From contig NW_023501046.1 of the NCBI RefSeq assembly GCF_014066305.1, positions 352,001-416,000 of the forward strand: a stretch of 64,000 nucleotides of DNA, given 5' to 3'. A model generated the notes under the pieces. It saw only the letters and a program-made list of their open reading frames with translations. It was not told the origin of the DNA and did no database searches. A program made the position numbers and the translations under genes. Positions 47,101 to 58,310 of this stretch are shown piece after piece. Source of the DNA: Letharia columbiana (lineage: Eukaryota > Ascomycota > Lecanoromycetes > Lecanorales > Parmeliaceae). Numbering within the stretch: the first letter of the stretch is position 1; each line of letters begins with the position of its first letter.

Positions 47101-47395
47101 ATCTGTCGAGAGCAAAATGCGAGTAGTTGAGGATGAATACTTGGCTTCATTCAAGTGGCAGCTCATGGAAGTCGTTTTTGCATGGGCACATGGAAAGTCA
47201 TTTGCAGAGATATGTAAGATGACCGATGTGTATGAAGGCAGCCTCATTCGTCTTTTCAGAAGACTTGAGGAGCTCTTGAGACAAATGGCCCAAGCTGCCA
47301 AGGTGATGGGTAGTGATGACTTGGAGAAGAAATTCGAAGAATCATTGACCAAAGTTAGGAGAGATATAGTTGCAGCACAGTCGCTATATCTCTAA
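44129..47395 (+). CDS. MTR4: Exosome-cofactor RNA helicase Mtr4/Dob1
   Basis: DExH helicase of the TRAMP complex that unwinds RNA for the nuclear exosome. Exons 44129-46606 and 46655-47395 give 1,072 residues, the standard size. N-terminus [10 protein letters not shown] is typical. Motifs: Walker A AHTSAGKT (about 173-180), DEIHYLRD (about 263), [41 protein letters not shown] and [15 protein letters not shown] (about 541-555). The arch/KOW region lies at about 600-800, and the C-terminal DSHCT domain follows the splice ([25 protein letters not shown], and the [18 protein letters not shown] end). The 48-nt intron (donor GTGCGT, branch GCTAATG, acceptor CGACAG) explains the stop at 46628. No missing motifs; expected to be essential. 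Confidence 0.95.
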
Positions 47396-47925
47396 AGTGT
47401 TGGAAAGTCTCAAGCTAATTGAAGAGTGTTTGTGAGTTTTGATGATGAGACCATGGTGCTGAGTAGGGCACTTGAGTTGATAGACCAGACGTAATTGTAA
47501 GCGATTTAGCAAAGCGGAAAATGCGTTTTGGCAGGTGAATATGAAGACAGCAGCCCCGGACAGACTCTTGGCTTTGGGTACAATACCAACCTGAGGATCA
47601 TGCGTGAGATGATAATAGGTGAGATGATTCAGATGAGAAATGTGGACAAGAGTGAGTGTGTAATCGAATGAATGTTCTTCTCTTGTGTTCGAACATTGGC
47701 TTTGTGACAAGGAATGTGTTACTGTATTATGTCTGGAATAAGTGCCAAGCCAAGCCAAGCATTTGGTACCCGTACTTTAATGATGGACATTCGACACTCG
47801 GAGCGTTTAATAGTATAAACCCCCACATCTTCCTCCTCCTCTTCCTCGTCTTCCTCCTTCTCAACTCAATCACTTCACCCTTGGAGAATCTTCCGACTGA
47901 AAATTGATAGATTACTATTGCAGCT
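47396..47925. other. Interval MTR4/STS1 with STS1 promoter
   Basis: 530 bp between two plus-strand genes: the 3' end of MTR4 and the promoter of STS1. A GCCAAGCCAAGCCAAG triplication lies at 47742-47758. Confidence 0.55.
47814..47819 (+). promoter_or_regulatory. TATA box of STS1 (candidate)
   Basis: TATAAA 107 bp upstream of the STS1 start codon, followed by a strongly pyrimidine-rich leader (CTTCCTCCTC repeats, 47829-47880), a usual arrangement for fungal promoters. No PACE (Rpn4-type) element was seen. Confidence 0.45.
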
Positions 47926-48918
47926 ATGAATCTTCTTGCTACACCGCCACCTCCGCACCACCTTTCGAATCCACGTCTCTCACCCTCCCACTCAAGTCCG
48001 CCTTTTCCATGCCTTCCTGTCATGGAATTCCTGCTGACTGACCTGACAGTGTCTTCTTACACTCCCACCGCTTCTGCCAGCCGGAAACGAAAAGCAGAAG
48101 ACGACGAGCCTCAAGCGGAAGACAGAATGTCCTCCTCCCCTTCCAACTCTCCAGCCCCAGCTACGCGCTCACTACCCGCCTATCGACACGCCAAGAGACC
48201 CAGATCAGGTCCTGTGGGCAGACCACTCGCTCTGCCCAGGCTTCTAGAGACCTTAGACGCCGACTCGCTACGAGGTGTTCTACAATCTATTTGCACGAGG
48301 CATCCTGGGATAGGTTCCGAAGTTGAACACACAGCACCAAGGCCTAGCGTTCCATCAGCCCTTAACGTCCTCAAGGACTACGAATCCGCTTTACAAGCCT
48401 CGTTTCCCTTTGGTGGTGACTCATCGTCAGACTATGCGTACAATCGGGTACGGGAATCCCTTATGGCCCTCCTCGACGCTCTCGCCGACTTCACGCCACA
48501 CTTCCTGCCACCGAATGAAACCCAGGCATTCCAGTCTCTCACCTTTCTCGATGGAGCAACAGATATCATCCATAGACTACCGGACTGGTCCTCCTTCCAG
48601 AACAGCCTACACAAGCAAAACGCCTACGAAGAAATCTCTGGAGCTTGGGCATTAGCCATAAGGGAAGCAGCCAAGAGGGCCGGAGGCATGCAACTACAAT
48701 ATGGAGGATGGGATCAGAAGCTGGCCAAGCATAACCAGCAAGCGAACGGGAAGCTTCAGGATGCTGTGAATGAGCTCAGTGCAAATATCGGGTGGATGGG
48801 TGGCCAGCCTCAAGCACAGCAGCACGGCAACCGGGGGGAAGACTTAAATTCTGTGAGGCAAGAGCTCTTGGCTGGAACCTACGGTATAAATTTGCCTGTA
48901 CGTGTTGGATCGTGGTAA
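47926..48918 (+). CDS. STS1: Nuclear proteasome tethering factor Sts1/Cut8
   Basis: Binds proteasomes and holds them at the nucleus/nuclear envelope. Single exon, 330 residues. The N-terminus [13 protein letters not shown] and a basic nuclear-localisation segment ([10 protein letters not shown], about 52-61; AKRPRSG, about 88-94) precede the conserved [26 protein letters not shown] block (about 97-122). [29 protein letters not shown] and [28 protein letters not shown] (about 163-195) form the six-helix domain, and [29 protein letters not shown] (about 255-283) is the most conserved part. The start at 47926 was preferred over the in-frame ATG at 48020 because it gives the usual N-terminus. Length matches filamentous-fungal members. 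Confidence 0.93.
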   Translation: MNLLATPPPPHHLSNPRLSPSHSSPPFPCLPVMEFLLTDLTVSSYTPTASASRKRKAEDDEPQAEDRMSSSPSNSPAPATRSLPAYRHAKRPRSGPVGRPLALPRLLETLDADSLRGVLQSICTRHPGIGSEVEHTAPRPSVPSALNVLKDYESALQASFPFGGDSSSDYAYNRVRESLMALLDALADFTPHFLPPNETQAFQSLTFLDGATDIIHRLPDWSSFQNSLHKQNAYEEISGAWALAIREAAKRAGGMQLQYGGWDQKLAKHNQQANGKLQDAVNELSANIGWMGGQPQAQQHGNRGEDLNSVRQELLAGTYGINLPVRVGSW

Positions 48919-49640
48919 CAAGTGGGGGAAGGATTGAATCGATATACCATTTGGGAAAGCTAACCGTTGGTTATGCAAGTTCGAGTTGCGGTCAAAGGGT
49001 CCTTGGAACATAATGCATAGCGAGGTATAGGCGCAGTATACAAGACATTGGACTTTTCTTTTCATAGCGGGCGTTGCATCTGATAGCGATATGTTTGGGT
49101 TTACCTTATTGCATGTCTAGCACGGTGCACCATCTGCACCAGCGTTCCTTGGTGGTGATATGGCGTGGTAGTGAGTCAAGGAGCCTTCTTGGTGTTGACA
49201 TTGCCATATCAATGATTTACTGCCTAGGTCGCTTGCTCTGATGCGTGTTGAATGATAGGGTGCGCACCCAATCACTGGAGAACGAGGAAAGATTATGATC
49301 ACTGCCCTGGTAGATTACCCAGGATACGAACAACGGTAGTGGCGACTAATCAGAGAGCTCGATCACAATAGCGGCAAATAGCCAGGAGAGCTTGGACAAG
49401 AAACGCTGGCAAGTAGCCAAGCACTTTGAGTACAGCAGCGATAGATTGGTGCCGAGACCTGGATGGCGAAAGTGAAGAAGATACGATTAGCCTCCTTTCC
49501 TACATCTCTTACGATGGTGGATTTCAAGCCTTTCCCTGCCAATATGATGGATATACTCCACCGCCCGCCTATCTCTCTTTGCGAGTCAGGATGAGCCTGC
49601 TCTAGCTCCGTCCCTGCTGGTCTTCTCTAGCCCCTGTGTT
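48919..49640. other. Convergent 3' region STS1/DUF7918 gene
   Basis: About 720 bp between gene ends. No supported coding sequence; short frames on both strands lack features. Confidence 0.55.
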
Positions 49641-50830
49641 TCAGTCCTCGTCTGAAGTCTCCACAGTCTCTCCGTTCGCAATGGGACCTTTGACTTTCTT
49701 CGCCGACGCTGATGCCATCAATTCTCCATACTCTTCACAGCGCTCTCATTTGATGCCTCGCTCTATTTTGACGCCACTTTCCGCATTGACACGACTCTCG
49801 TGCTCAATCCGATACCTTGCCTTAGAGTATTCCCTAGCGATAGCCCTTGGGTGTTGTCACGATCGTGAGGGAATACCTGTTGCCTTTTCACAAGCTCATC
49901 TTTCTCCGCCGCATTTAGCTCTTCGAATGGTCTTCCTTTCAGCGCAACGTAGGTGGAAGATCTAGAAGAAGTTGGCGTCCGAGCTACGAGGAGCAAACCT
50001 TGCAGGGGGGCTGTAAGACGTTAGGACCTGCGCCCTTGAAATGAAACATCAATCCATTCACCCACTCCTGGAGCGGTACTTGAGTTCGAGGACCGCGAGA
50101 GGAGAAGTCTCTCCATCCACATATTCTGTCCGCATGGCGTCTCGTCCTGCCGAGGGTCTGAAGCCTCCTAATCTGTAGTATACAGTAAGTATAGGCCCAG
50201 AGTCAGCAGGACCTTGGTATCCCAACTTGGCACTGTGCGTGACACTCCTGCCTCTGAGCTCCCCCTCAGACACTTGCAGCTCATCCCGGAGATCTAGTGC
50301 CACAGATCGGTTTGCTCCCTCTCTGATCCGAGGACCAACGATACGCATGCGAAAGACTTGGACAGCGATAGTTCCCAGATCGGCGAGAACGGATGTCGCT
50401 GGACCCTTTGCTTTTGAGCTGGAGGAATCTTCCACTGTATTGCAAACATCAGCTGGTTAGAGTTTTGTTGCAGATGGCAATCAATTAACGGACGTTTTAT
50501 TTCATTGAGAGTGAACTCCTTGTATCCAAGGCCTCCTTCGCCGACCCCGTATGTGCCTTTGAACCTGTAGTCGTGTAATCCTTTTTCAAATATTCCGCTC
50601 TCGACGTATGTACTAGTACCGTCCAGATAGAGAAAAACGCCCAGAGCATCAGAAGTGAACGAGAAAATCTTTGGTATAGAAAGTCTGATTGCGAATGCAG
50701 CGCTAGAAAAGGACTCGACGTATTTTGATGTTGAATCCGGGCGGACTTCCTGATTATCATGATCACGGTATTCATGCAAGCTGTTTCCGTTCACTTCGAT
50801 CGAAACCGGTAATCTATTGAGTATTGCCAT
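49641..50830 (-). CDS. DUF7918-like protein with ambiguous C-terminus
   Basis: Fungal protein of unknown function. Exons 50830-50494, 50434-50066 and 50010-49877 are well supported: the N-terminal domain starts MAILNRLPVSIEVNG, continues through FLYLDGTSTYVESGIF and FTLNEIKLEDSSSSKAKG, and then FRMRIVGPR and LTVYYRLGG. The intron before exon 3 has a perfect branch point (CCTAACG). The end is uncertain. Exon 4 starts at 49820 and meets an in-frame TGA at 49748-49746 (304 residues). The same frame continues with coding-like sequence to a second stop at 49643-49641. A possible 45-nt intron (49777-49733, donor GTGGCG, acceptor TGAAG) would remove the TGA and give 324 residues. The coordinates follow that longer model. 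The DUF number is from memory. Confidence 0.75.
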
Positions 50831-51447
50831 TGTCCTCGTGAGCGTTGTGCTAGATGTAAATAGAGTCGGGAAGAAATTGAGATGAAATTGGAAAAATTGG
50901 AAAACGAGTGCTGTCATCAAATCAAAGGATGTAGCATGAGATGGTGCGGCTGATCATGTATGGCTTCATGACTCTCATCATTGTTAATGTAATTGGAAGG
51001 GATCCAAGCCGAACGGAATGGGTGCGTGATGGATGTATGATTGAAGTTGAGAAATTAGGATTGAGAATTGAAGTTAAGGAGAGTGAACTCTGCTCAAAAT
51101 CAGGTGAAGCAAGAGAACTCGGCCACTTCAAGATCTGAACTCGATTGCTGGTGCCCTCTGAAATCGAAACTTGCGGCTGATGCTGAGTTACATACATACA
51201 TCTCAATCATAGAACGAGTATCTAGAGTATTCATGGTGGCAAATATGTCAGAGACGTTCCAAGCGCTGAACGGGGTATCTTTCCAGAGATCCCAACGCTC
51301 CAGCTCCAACGCTTATCCATGCAAAATAAAGCAAAGTCTGAATTTAAGAAGACTACCATGCACCAATGGAGTCAGCTCGCCCGCTGCTACCCCCATACGA
51401 TACCCATACTCAGATGTCATGGACCCGCAAGGAACTTTCACAAGGCC
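50831..51447. other. Interval DUF7918 gene/SOG2
   Basis: 617 bp: upstream region of the DUF7918 gene and 3' end of SOG2 (both minus strand). Several near-repeats of a TTGAGAATTGAAGTT-like phrase occur at 51038-51075. No gene seen. Confidence 0.5.
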
Positions 51448-54400
51448 TTATCGGCGATGGTACATAGTGTTCTGCAGATTGAGCAGCGAATCAGCCCGCT
51501 GAAACACATCCCCCTCAAAAGATCGATTCAAAGAAGCACTCGCAGGCGTCGCAGGCACCGTGGCTTGAGCAGCTGGACCCAGCGCAGCTGACAGGGGGGT
51601 AGCAGGCACACTCGGCGTGAACGGGCTGGAGCTCGAACCTGCATTCAAACCCCCAGACCCAAGCGTGCGATGCTGCTGATGAGCCTGATATCCGTTCGGA
51701 GCCGGTGTCTGGGCTCGCGACGGAGGCTGAGTTAGAGGCTCGACCTCAAAAGTAAGGCGATTCCACGGTGAGTTCGTGATCAAAGTAGCTGCTTCGGTTG
51801 CAGACTTGTGAACCGGACGGACTTGATGTCTCATATCGCTTGGCACAAGATTGAGCAGCCTCGCTTCTCTAAGAGACGCCAGAAGGCTGCTGTAGGAGTC
51901 GACGAAGTCCTTGACAAGCCGCCAGAAGTCCCTGGCGTTGCGTGCCTCGGGGTCGTTGAGCTTGATAGTCGAAAGTCGCTTTTTGAGCTTTTCACTCATG
52001 CTCAGGCAAGTTCTGTTGCGGTTCACAAGTGTCAACCACAGCTCACGGATCTTCTCATGGGTGTACTGTCTTTGGGAAGCTTCTGCAGCCTCGTTAAAGG
52101 ATGGTTGCAGCTGCGGAATGATTTGAAGACCTTGATCAGCGGATTTCCTTAGGATGACAAATATCTGCTCGAATTGGACTCTTTGCTCCTTTTCAATGCG
52201 GGCTTGGTCCGGCATCATTGTGACACTTCCGCTACGAGAACGAGGAGCAAGCTTTGAGGAACTGAACGACTCTCCTGAACGAGGTGTGCTGACCACGGAG
52301 CTGGAGGTCGAGCCTTGGAACATTCCAGCGCGGCTGTTTGAGCGGCTTCGACCATTGAGATACAGCGGTACAGCAGTCTGAGTACCGAGCGCTGCATGGA
52401 GATCAATGTGACTGCTGAATTGCTGAACACTGCCTCCGTTCCTCCAACGTCTCTCGGGCTTTGGTCGATCTCGAGTTGGCGTCACAGAGTCGTCGCGATT
52501 TTTTGAGCTTTGTCCTTCACTAGCATTTGCTGTGATTTGAGGGACTTGACTTACGTTGACCTTCCGAGCCTTCTTTACCAGCCGTTTCCTTCCAGAGGTC
52601 AGATTAGAATTGTATACCTCGTTGAGGCTTCCGTAAAAAAGGAGCATCAAAGTTCGAATGTATCTCGGGTCGGCATCTTGGGCAAGCTGTCCAACGGAGC
52701 GAGTTGTCAGCTGTGCAATAGGTTCGTGGGTCAGAATGCAAGCGTGGGTAGCCTGCCGCACAGACTTCCTTGACGCGTCTGTGAGTCCTAAGCCTTGGGC
52801 CGCATCGCGCATGCATTTGCTCAATTCTTGATCCAAATGCTCAACGTGGATGGCAGCGTTGTGGAAAACCCTTTCCAAGCTCGATCGTTTCGACTTTCCC
52901 TCTTTAATCACAGGAAACAATATACCAAGATGATGGTGTACTAGATTTAGTGAGTACAATATCCCTTTTGCAGCTTCGATAATCCTGGCTCCGGGAAGAT
53001 TTTGTTGTCTTTGTCGTGGTAAACTTGACAAAGGACGCCCAAGCATGCCGCGCTGATCCTCACTGCCATGTGAAGAGGTCACATTTGAAGGACTGATATC
53101 ACCTGCACGAATTCCTTGACGTAAAGCAGACCCGTGGCTTTGCCCACGCAAATGATGGCTGTTTCTGTTGGCGCGCGTCTCATCCAGTACTGTAAGTTCA
53201 GTCTGCTTTTTGGGTACGATGCCCATGCGCTTGTTTCGGGTGTTTTGCGTGGCTTGTAGAATGCTTTCGCTGTTGCTCCGGTTTCGCTCGTTGCCCAATG
53301 ACAAAGGTGCAAGGCCGGGGCGGCGAAGTGCCGCGTTCTGTGATAAGACGTTGTTCTGACTGGAAGGAACTCTGTAATGTGAGCGGGCTGGTAGAGGTGG
53401 CTTTACAAAGCCTGGGGACCTCAGTTCAGATGCCGATTCGGACTCGCTTGTGTTGTGTCCGTATTTCCTAGTTTGCAGCGGAAAGCGTAATAAGGCACGC
53501 GGCGTCTCCAAAGGTCCATCACTGCCACACTAGCGGTAAGCAAGGATGTGAAGACCTTCCCAATCTTACGAACCTGGAGTCGCCTTCAGAATCTTTCGCG
53601 GCAGCTACCGTTCTCAGATATTCTAGCACCTTCTTGGTTGACATTGTATCCTTCTCGATCTCGTTGTCAACAAATGCTGGCGATGGACCCGGGGAAAGAT
53701 CGCTGCCCTCTACAATACGTTTAAGCCTCGGAGTTAAAGGATTGCCAGTCAATTTCAACATCCTAAGCGTGTTGATACTTCCGAGGCATAAAGGGAGATC
53801 TCCAATATTGTTGTGTTGTATTGAAAAAACTCGCAACGCTTTCATCTGTTCAATTTCGTCCGGAACTTCGCTAATCTTGTTTCTGCTGAGATCAAGTATC
53901 TCCAACTGTGGCAGGCCGAAAAGCTTTTCTCTGTTAGCTTTTCTCTCAAATCATCCGATGGACTGTCAGCTTACGGCCTTGGGCACCTGTCTGAAACGGT
54001 TGTCGCGCAGATTAAGGTATCTCAAGGCGGAGCAACCAATAAACTCGTACGCGATATGGGATAGCTGATTATGGGCCAGCTGTAGCCTACATCAATCGAG
54101 ACTCAGCATGAAGTTTTTTGTAAAGATCAGCTCACGTTGGTACGGACCACCAACGCGCTGAATGAAAAGAAGAGATAAAAGAAAGGAAGGGGAAAAAAAC
54201 GCGCGAAGGTGTAGTGGCAAGGGAGGAGGGCTCATACCTCTCGACATCTTGTCCGATGATGGCAACGACCTCCTTTGGTATCTGTGATAGATTCCTTTTC
54301 CTCAAATCAAGGGTCAATTTGGGCTTCACTGTTTCGCCAGCATTTTCTCCCCCCGTCAAGGATTGCTGGAGGGTACTGTGTGCTTCGTCGACCGCCTTGT

Positions 54401-54494
54401 CATGAGCTTCTTGGAAAAGCTCAACGCTTTCACGCGTTGTCAAGCCTGACACCTTGTCGGTTCTCTCCCGGAAAGATTCTTGGGAAGGACCCAT
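51448..54494 (-). CDS. SOG2: RAM-pathway leucine-rich-repeat protein Sog2
   Basis: Scaffold of the RAM (Cbk1/Mob2 NDR-kinase) network for polarised growth and cell separation. Exons 54494-54238, 54086-53975, 53923-53574 and 53521-51448 give 930 residues. Leucine-rich repeats at about 55-170: LTLDLRKRNLSQIPKEVV, RLQLAHNQLSHI, LRYLNLRDNRFRQVPKA, LEILDLSRNKISEVPDEI, LRVFSIQHNNIGDLP and LRMLKLTGNPL. The junction SSDGPLETPR then opens the Sog2 family domain, a long Ser-rich protein with RIIEAAKGILYSLNLVHHHLGIL and GLGLTDASRKSVRQATHACILTHEP, and the end ADSLLNLQNTMYHRR. The start is uncertain: an upstream ATG at 54613 could encode MPESSYTG spliced (donor GTGAGC) into the first exon; 54494 (MGPSQESF) is the conservative choice. 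Confidence 0.87.
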
Positions 54495-55370
54495 GGATAC
54501 CTGGGGGAAATCGTAATCCGAGGGGTACCTTTCCCAACGGTAAGCTCGAGGCTGAGCGTATGCAGGGCGCGCAAGAGGAAGCTCACCCAGTGTAGGAAGA
54601 TTCAGGCATATTGCGAGAAGCATTGGATGTTGCCCTCAGTACAAGCGGATGGTCATCAAAAATGAAAGTGGGATACCTCTCCTGGTGGCTTCGTTACACG
54701 AAATGATGGAGGGTCGAGCCCAAGTTGAGTCGCTCGATGGAGAAGAGAGATGCAAAAGAGGCGAAGAAACGAAGAATAGGAGTGACGCTCTGAGAGTATG
54801 CCTCGGGCATTCCAGAGTGCAATGTGAATGAAGGGGATGTTAATGAGTGATGAAGAGCATGTGGGAACCGGGGGAAGATTACGCAGATTACCTTACCTAC
54901 TTTAAAGTACTTACCTTAGGTACTTACTAGTATGCCATGCGGAATAGCCGCCGCTAGACAAGGATAGTTCGGCTGCTGATGCCAATCCCTTCATTCTGCA
55001 TCAATGAATGAAGTGGAGTCCAGAAAATGGTCTCAAAGGAGTGCTTACTCCGTACCTAGATTAATGTTTATTTATAGCGGCAACATCGATAAGCACTTGT
55101 AAACGTCGCAGGGATAGACTCGATATGCCTTTGAATTGTGAGTGTCTGGGTATCGAAGCTCTATGAGAATGGCAAACAGGCAAACAGGCAAACAGAGAAC
55201 GAACGCATAATGGAGGATGAGGATGTCGTGGCAATCCGCCCTCGTATCATGCTCTCCCGCTCTGTTTTCATCTTGATGATCCCGTTGACCTTGGGTAAGC
55301 CGCCCGGCACATCTTCCTGCAGAATCAACATTGGCTTGAAAAGCAACGTTCAATTGTCTGACATCCTAAA
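54495..55370. other. Interval SOG2/mS23
   Basis: 876 bp of SOG2 upstream region and mS23 3' end. Contains a TACCTTACC...AAGTACTTACCTTAGGTACTTA palindrome cluster (54889-54928) and a three-copy AAACAGGC repeat (55171-55197). No gene supported. Confidence 0.5.
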
Positions 55371-56197
55371 TCATGGCCGAATCATAGCGCCACCTAATGC
55401 GCTCTGACCTTGAGCAGGTATCTGATCTGAGACTTCCTCAACTGCAGCTTCGTACTCGGCAGGATTAGAATCCACCACCATCTCCTCGCTTTCCCCACCA
55501 CCCGTATACATCGCCGCCTGTTTTTGCTCGGCCAGGGTAACCTCTTTCGTTGCCCATTCCTTCCATCTCTCGTACTCTTTGTCTTCCAGTTCCATCCCAA
55601 TGTCTAGCGTAGACTTTCCAAAATATGCTCCTGTGGACAGTGCTTCCTCTTTTGCTACCCTTCGCTCCACGTCTTCTTCCAGGCGTAGACTGTAGAACTC
55701 TTTCCGTGCCTGGTCGTAGGCTTGGGCGGATGTGATCCCTGGCACATTATGCCGTAGCCATAGTTGTCGCCGGACAACGCTGTCAAATTCAGTACTGGAC
55801 CAGAGCGACCGGCATGGAGATATCACCTCTCTCCACTCAATGCCTTTTCCGGTTGTTCAATGCGACTCCAATCCGTCTTCTGAGAGTCTTTCCCATCATC
55901 TTCGATTACCAGCCGTGGCCTCGCCAACTCCCACGGATGATCTTTGAAGAATTCTTTCCTTAAAGCATCCTCCTCGTAGTGTATCATCTGCGGTTGGAAC
56001 AGCTTACTCGATTTCTTCGTTCTTGATCTACCTTTGCGATGCCGATGTGGAAGAGGCTGCGTCCGCACGAGAGTCTGAGCAGGCGTTATGGAACCGACGA
56101 CATTGTACCAAGGAGGAGTTCTGGATATTCGTTCTGTATTGAGAAGCTGAGTCGCGGTTTGGTGCACGCGCAAAGGACGAAAATCGTACCGACCCAT
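55371..56197 (-). CDS. RSM25: Mitochondrial small-ribosomal-subunit protein mS23 (Rsm25)
   Basis: Subunit of the mitochondrial 37S ribosome. Exons 56197-55827 and 55779-55371 give 259 residues. It starts [19 protein letters not shown], has [12 protein letters not shown], then [31 protein letters not shown] (about 79-109) and, across the splice, [16 protein letters not shown]; later [30 protein letters not shown] (about 151-180). These blocks are diagnostic for the filamentous-fungal Rsm25 form. The 47-nt intron (donor GTGATA, branch TACTGAA, acceptor GACAG) was chosen over a 32-nt alternative, which is too short and inserts EFD before the conserved SVV. Start at 56197 rather than 56263 because the family begins MGRYDF. 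Head-to-head with a PPR gene. Confidence 0.9.
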
Positions 56198-56465
56198 CGC
56201 CGTGACCTCTAAAGGAAATGGCTCGAGATGAACGAATGGGCTTTGGTTCGGAGTAACATTCATCCATGAGGCGCACTCACCGCAGAGGCGCGAAGGCGGC
56301 CGTTCCCGCTATAGTAGGGTAGGAGACCTCGATTTTGGTAGCATCAATAGCCAAGCTTCCCCTTGACGACTCTGTCGACGTTGGACTTGATCCTTGGTTA
56401 CAAAAGGACTATCAAATAACTTGATATCGCGGCCAATGCCAGTTTGACGCTATGCTTTACGCTTC
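56198..56465. promoter_or_regulatory. Bidirectional promoter mS23/PPR
   Basis: 268 bp shared by two divergent genes for mitochondrial proteins, consistent with joint expression. No factor site is claimed. Confidence 0.55.
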
Positions 56466-58310
56466 ATGGCCACCCTCAACGCTTCGGTGGAGAGGAACTC
56501 CTCGAGCCGAGTCAAACCTGTCAAGAGACCTTTGGGACCTCAGCTTCTCACTTTTGTCTTCACCTTCCTACAACCTGCTACCTTCTTGTTGCTGAGTACC
56601 CTGAAAGAGCAACCGATCAAAACCGCTACCAGGAAGCATCGACCTACGCCTTCAACTCCTCCCCCTCCTCCACGCCAGCTCGACAATATATTCATTGACG
56701 CCTTAGCCAAGGCATGTTTATGCCGGCAGCATACCATGGCCCAAGCGATCGTCTCAAACCCTGGTTACCTATATCACAAGGTCAGACGGAGAAATGCCTA
56801 TGACGCAGCGAGGCAGTTACGACATGTCCATCGCGCTGCTATATCCCCATGTCCTCCTGCTAAACCACGACCTCTCTCTCGAGATGAATACCTCAGCATG
56901 CTGGATTACTATAGCGAATCTTACAGCACCCGGGCCGGTGTTTTGGCCGAGCTACCACCAGCAACTCCGATGTCATTTACGTTCAAGAGTGAAAATACCA
57001 TGATCCCGCCTCCAGAAGTGCATACAGACATCGAAGAGCCGCCGCCACCAGCACGTGAACAAGCAACAGACAAGACTTTACCATCTTTGGTTCACCTGCT
57101 GGAGGTACTGGACAGGGGCGATTGTACACACGAAGAAGCCTTTGAAGCCTACTCTGCTTTACCATTCCCTGGAGTTTCCTACCTCTCAGACCATACGCGT
57201 CGCTTGCTTTTTTATCGACTCTCCGTCTTGGAAAAGAAGAATAAAACTTCAAAAGTACGCTTTCTTTCTGTAGTAGAAGACATGAAGTCCACAAATCTAC
57301 CCATGACCCGCGGCGAGTGGACTAGCGCAATAGCCTTTTGCGGGCAATGTTTTACGCGTATCACAGCTGTAGATGTTGAAAACGCGCTGAGAATGTGGAA
57401 GGAAATGGAGCAAGAAGCAAATGTCAAAGGTGGAAGCGTAACCTTCAACATTCTTTTCGATATGGCCGCCAAAGCAGAAAAGTTTGTGCTCGCCGAAATG
57501 ATTTTGAAAGAAATGGGGGTCAGGAAACTAGAGTATAACCGCTATTCTCGCAATGCCTTCATTTTCTACCACGGCCTCAGGGGAGATGGCGATGCCGTCC
57601 GAAGGGCCTATCGTGAATACGTCGAAGCGGGTGAGATTGTGGACACAGTAGTCATGAATTGCGTGATCACATCTTTGATCCGAGCTGGCGAGCCCGCAGC
57701 TGCAGAGCAGGTCTTTGAACGCATGAAGCGAATGCACACAAAACACTCCAGTCAGCATATACCCCCCAGCAATTGGAGAGACAATCGCGACCTAGGCCGT
57801 CTGCTCAACCGAGCAACGCAGCGCTTCAGAGAAGAACCCTGGAAGATACGGCAATTGCAAAAAGAACAATCCATCGCCCCAGATGTACAAACCTACGCCC
57901 ATTTCGTTGAATATCATGTCAGCCAGACTGGCGAACTCCGACGCATAGCCGCTCTTCTGGCTGAAATGCAACATCAGGGATTACCCATGCATGGGCGTAT
58001 ATTTACCAAGCTCTTTAAAGGCTTCACGTACCATGGTGGTGTACGATACACCTCTTGGACCCGGGCTCGCCTGGAGATCGTATGGGAATCGATGCTGGGA
58101 GCACTTGATCAAGGGTTAGATGATGTACGCATGATGAAGTGGATGGTTATCTGGGCCGTCAAAGCCTTTAAGCGCTGTGCTGGACGGCAAAGGACGTTGG
58201 AGATCTGGAGCGAATTAAGACAGAGAGGGAAGCCCAGCGATGGGGATATGGAGTTTGTGATGGGATTGCTCGGCGAGATACTCCCAATGGATGGCGGTTA
58301 TTATAGATGA
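56466..58310 (+). CDS. Mitochondrial pentatricopeptide-repeat (PPR) protein
   Basis: Single exon, 614 residues. PPR proteins bind single-stranded organellar RNA and control processing, stability or translation. The N-terminal 60 residues are rich in Arg/Lys/Ser with few acids (SSSRVKPVKRPLGP), compatible with mitochondrial import. PPR-like helical pairs are visible at about 322-440: SVTFNILFDMAAKAEKFVLAEMILKEMG, NRYSRNAFIFYHGLRGDGDAVRRAYREYVEAG and DTVVMNCVITSLIRAGEPAAAEQVFERMKR, then again VQTYAHFVEYHVSQTGELRRIAALLAEMQHQG (about 477-508). The repeat number is low, as in fungal PPRs. The target RNA cannot be predicted. An in-frame ATG further in (about residue 90) could be an alternative start; 56466 gives the import-like leader. 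Confidence 0.85.
   Translation: MATLNASVERNSSSRVKPVKRPLGPQLLTFVFTFLQPATFLLLSTLKEQPIKTATRKHRPTPSTPPPPPRQLDNIFIDALAKACLCRQHTMAQAIVSNPGYLYHKVRRRNAYDAARQLRHVHRAAISPCPPAKPRPLSRDEYLSMLDYYSESYSTRAGVLAELPPATPMSFTFKSENTMIPPPEVHTDIEEPPPPAREQATDKTLPSLVHLLEVLDRGDCTHEEAFEAYSALPFPGVSYLSDHTRRLLFYRLSVLEKKNKTSKVRFLSVVEDMKSTNLPMTRGEWTSAIAFCGQCFTRITAVDVENALRMWKEMEQEANVKGGSVTFNILFDMAAKAEKFVLAEMILKEMGVRKLEYNRYSRNAFIFYHGLRGDGDAVRRAYREYVEAGEIVDTVVMNCVITSLIRAGEPAAAEQVFERMKRMHTKHSSQHIPPSNWRDNRDLGRLLNRATQRFREEPWKIRQLQKEQSIAPDVQTYAHFVEYHVSQTGELRRIAALLAEMQHQGLPMHGRIFTKLFKGFTYHGGVRYTSWTRARLEIVWESMLGALDQGLDDVRMMKWMVIWAVKAFKRCAGRQRTLEIWSELRQRGKPSDGDMEFVMGLLGEILPMDGGYYR

Noticed and set aside
55780..55826. 32-nt intron in mS23
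   Set aside because: Shorter than any other intron here; the 47-nt alternative gives the conserved [11 protein letters not shown] directly.
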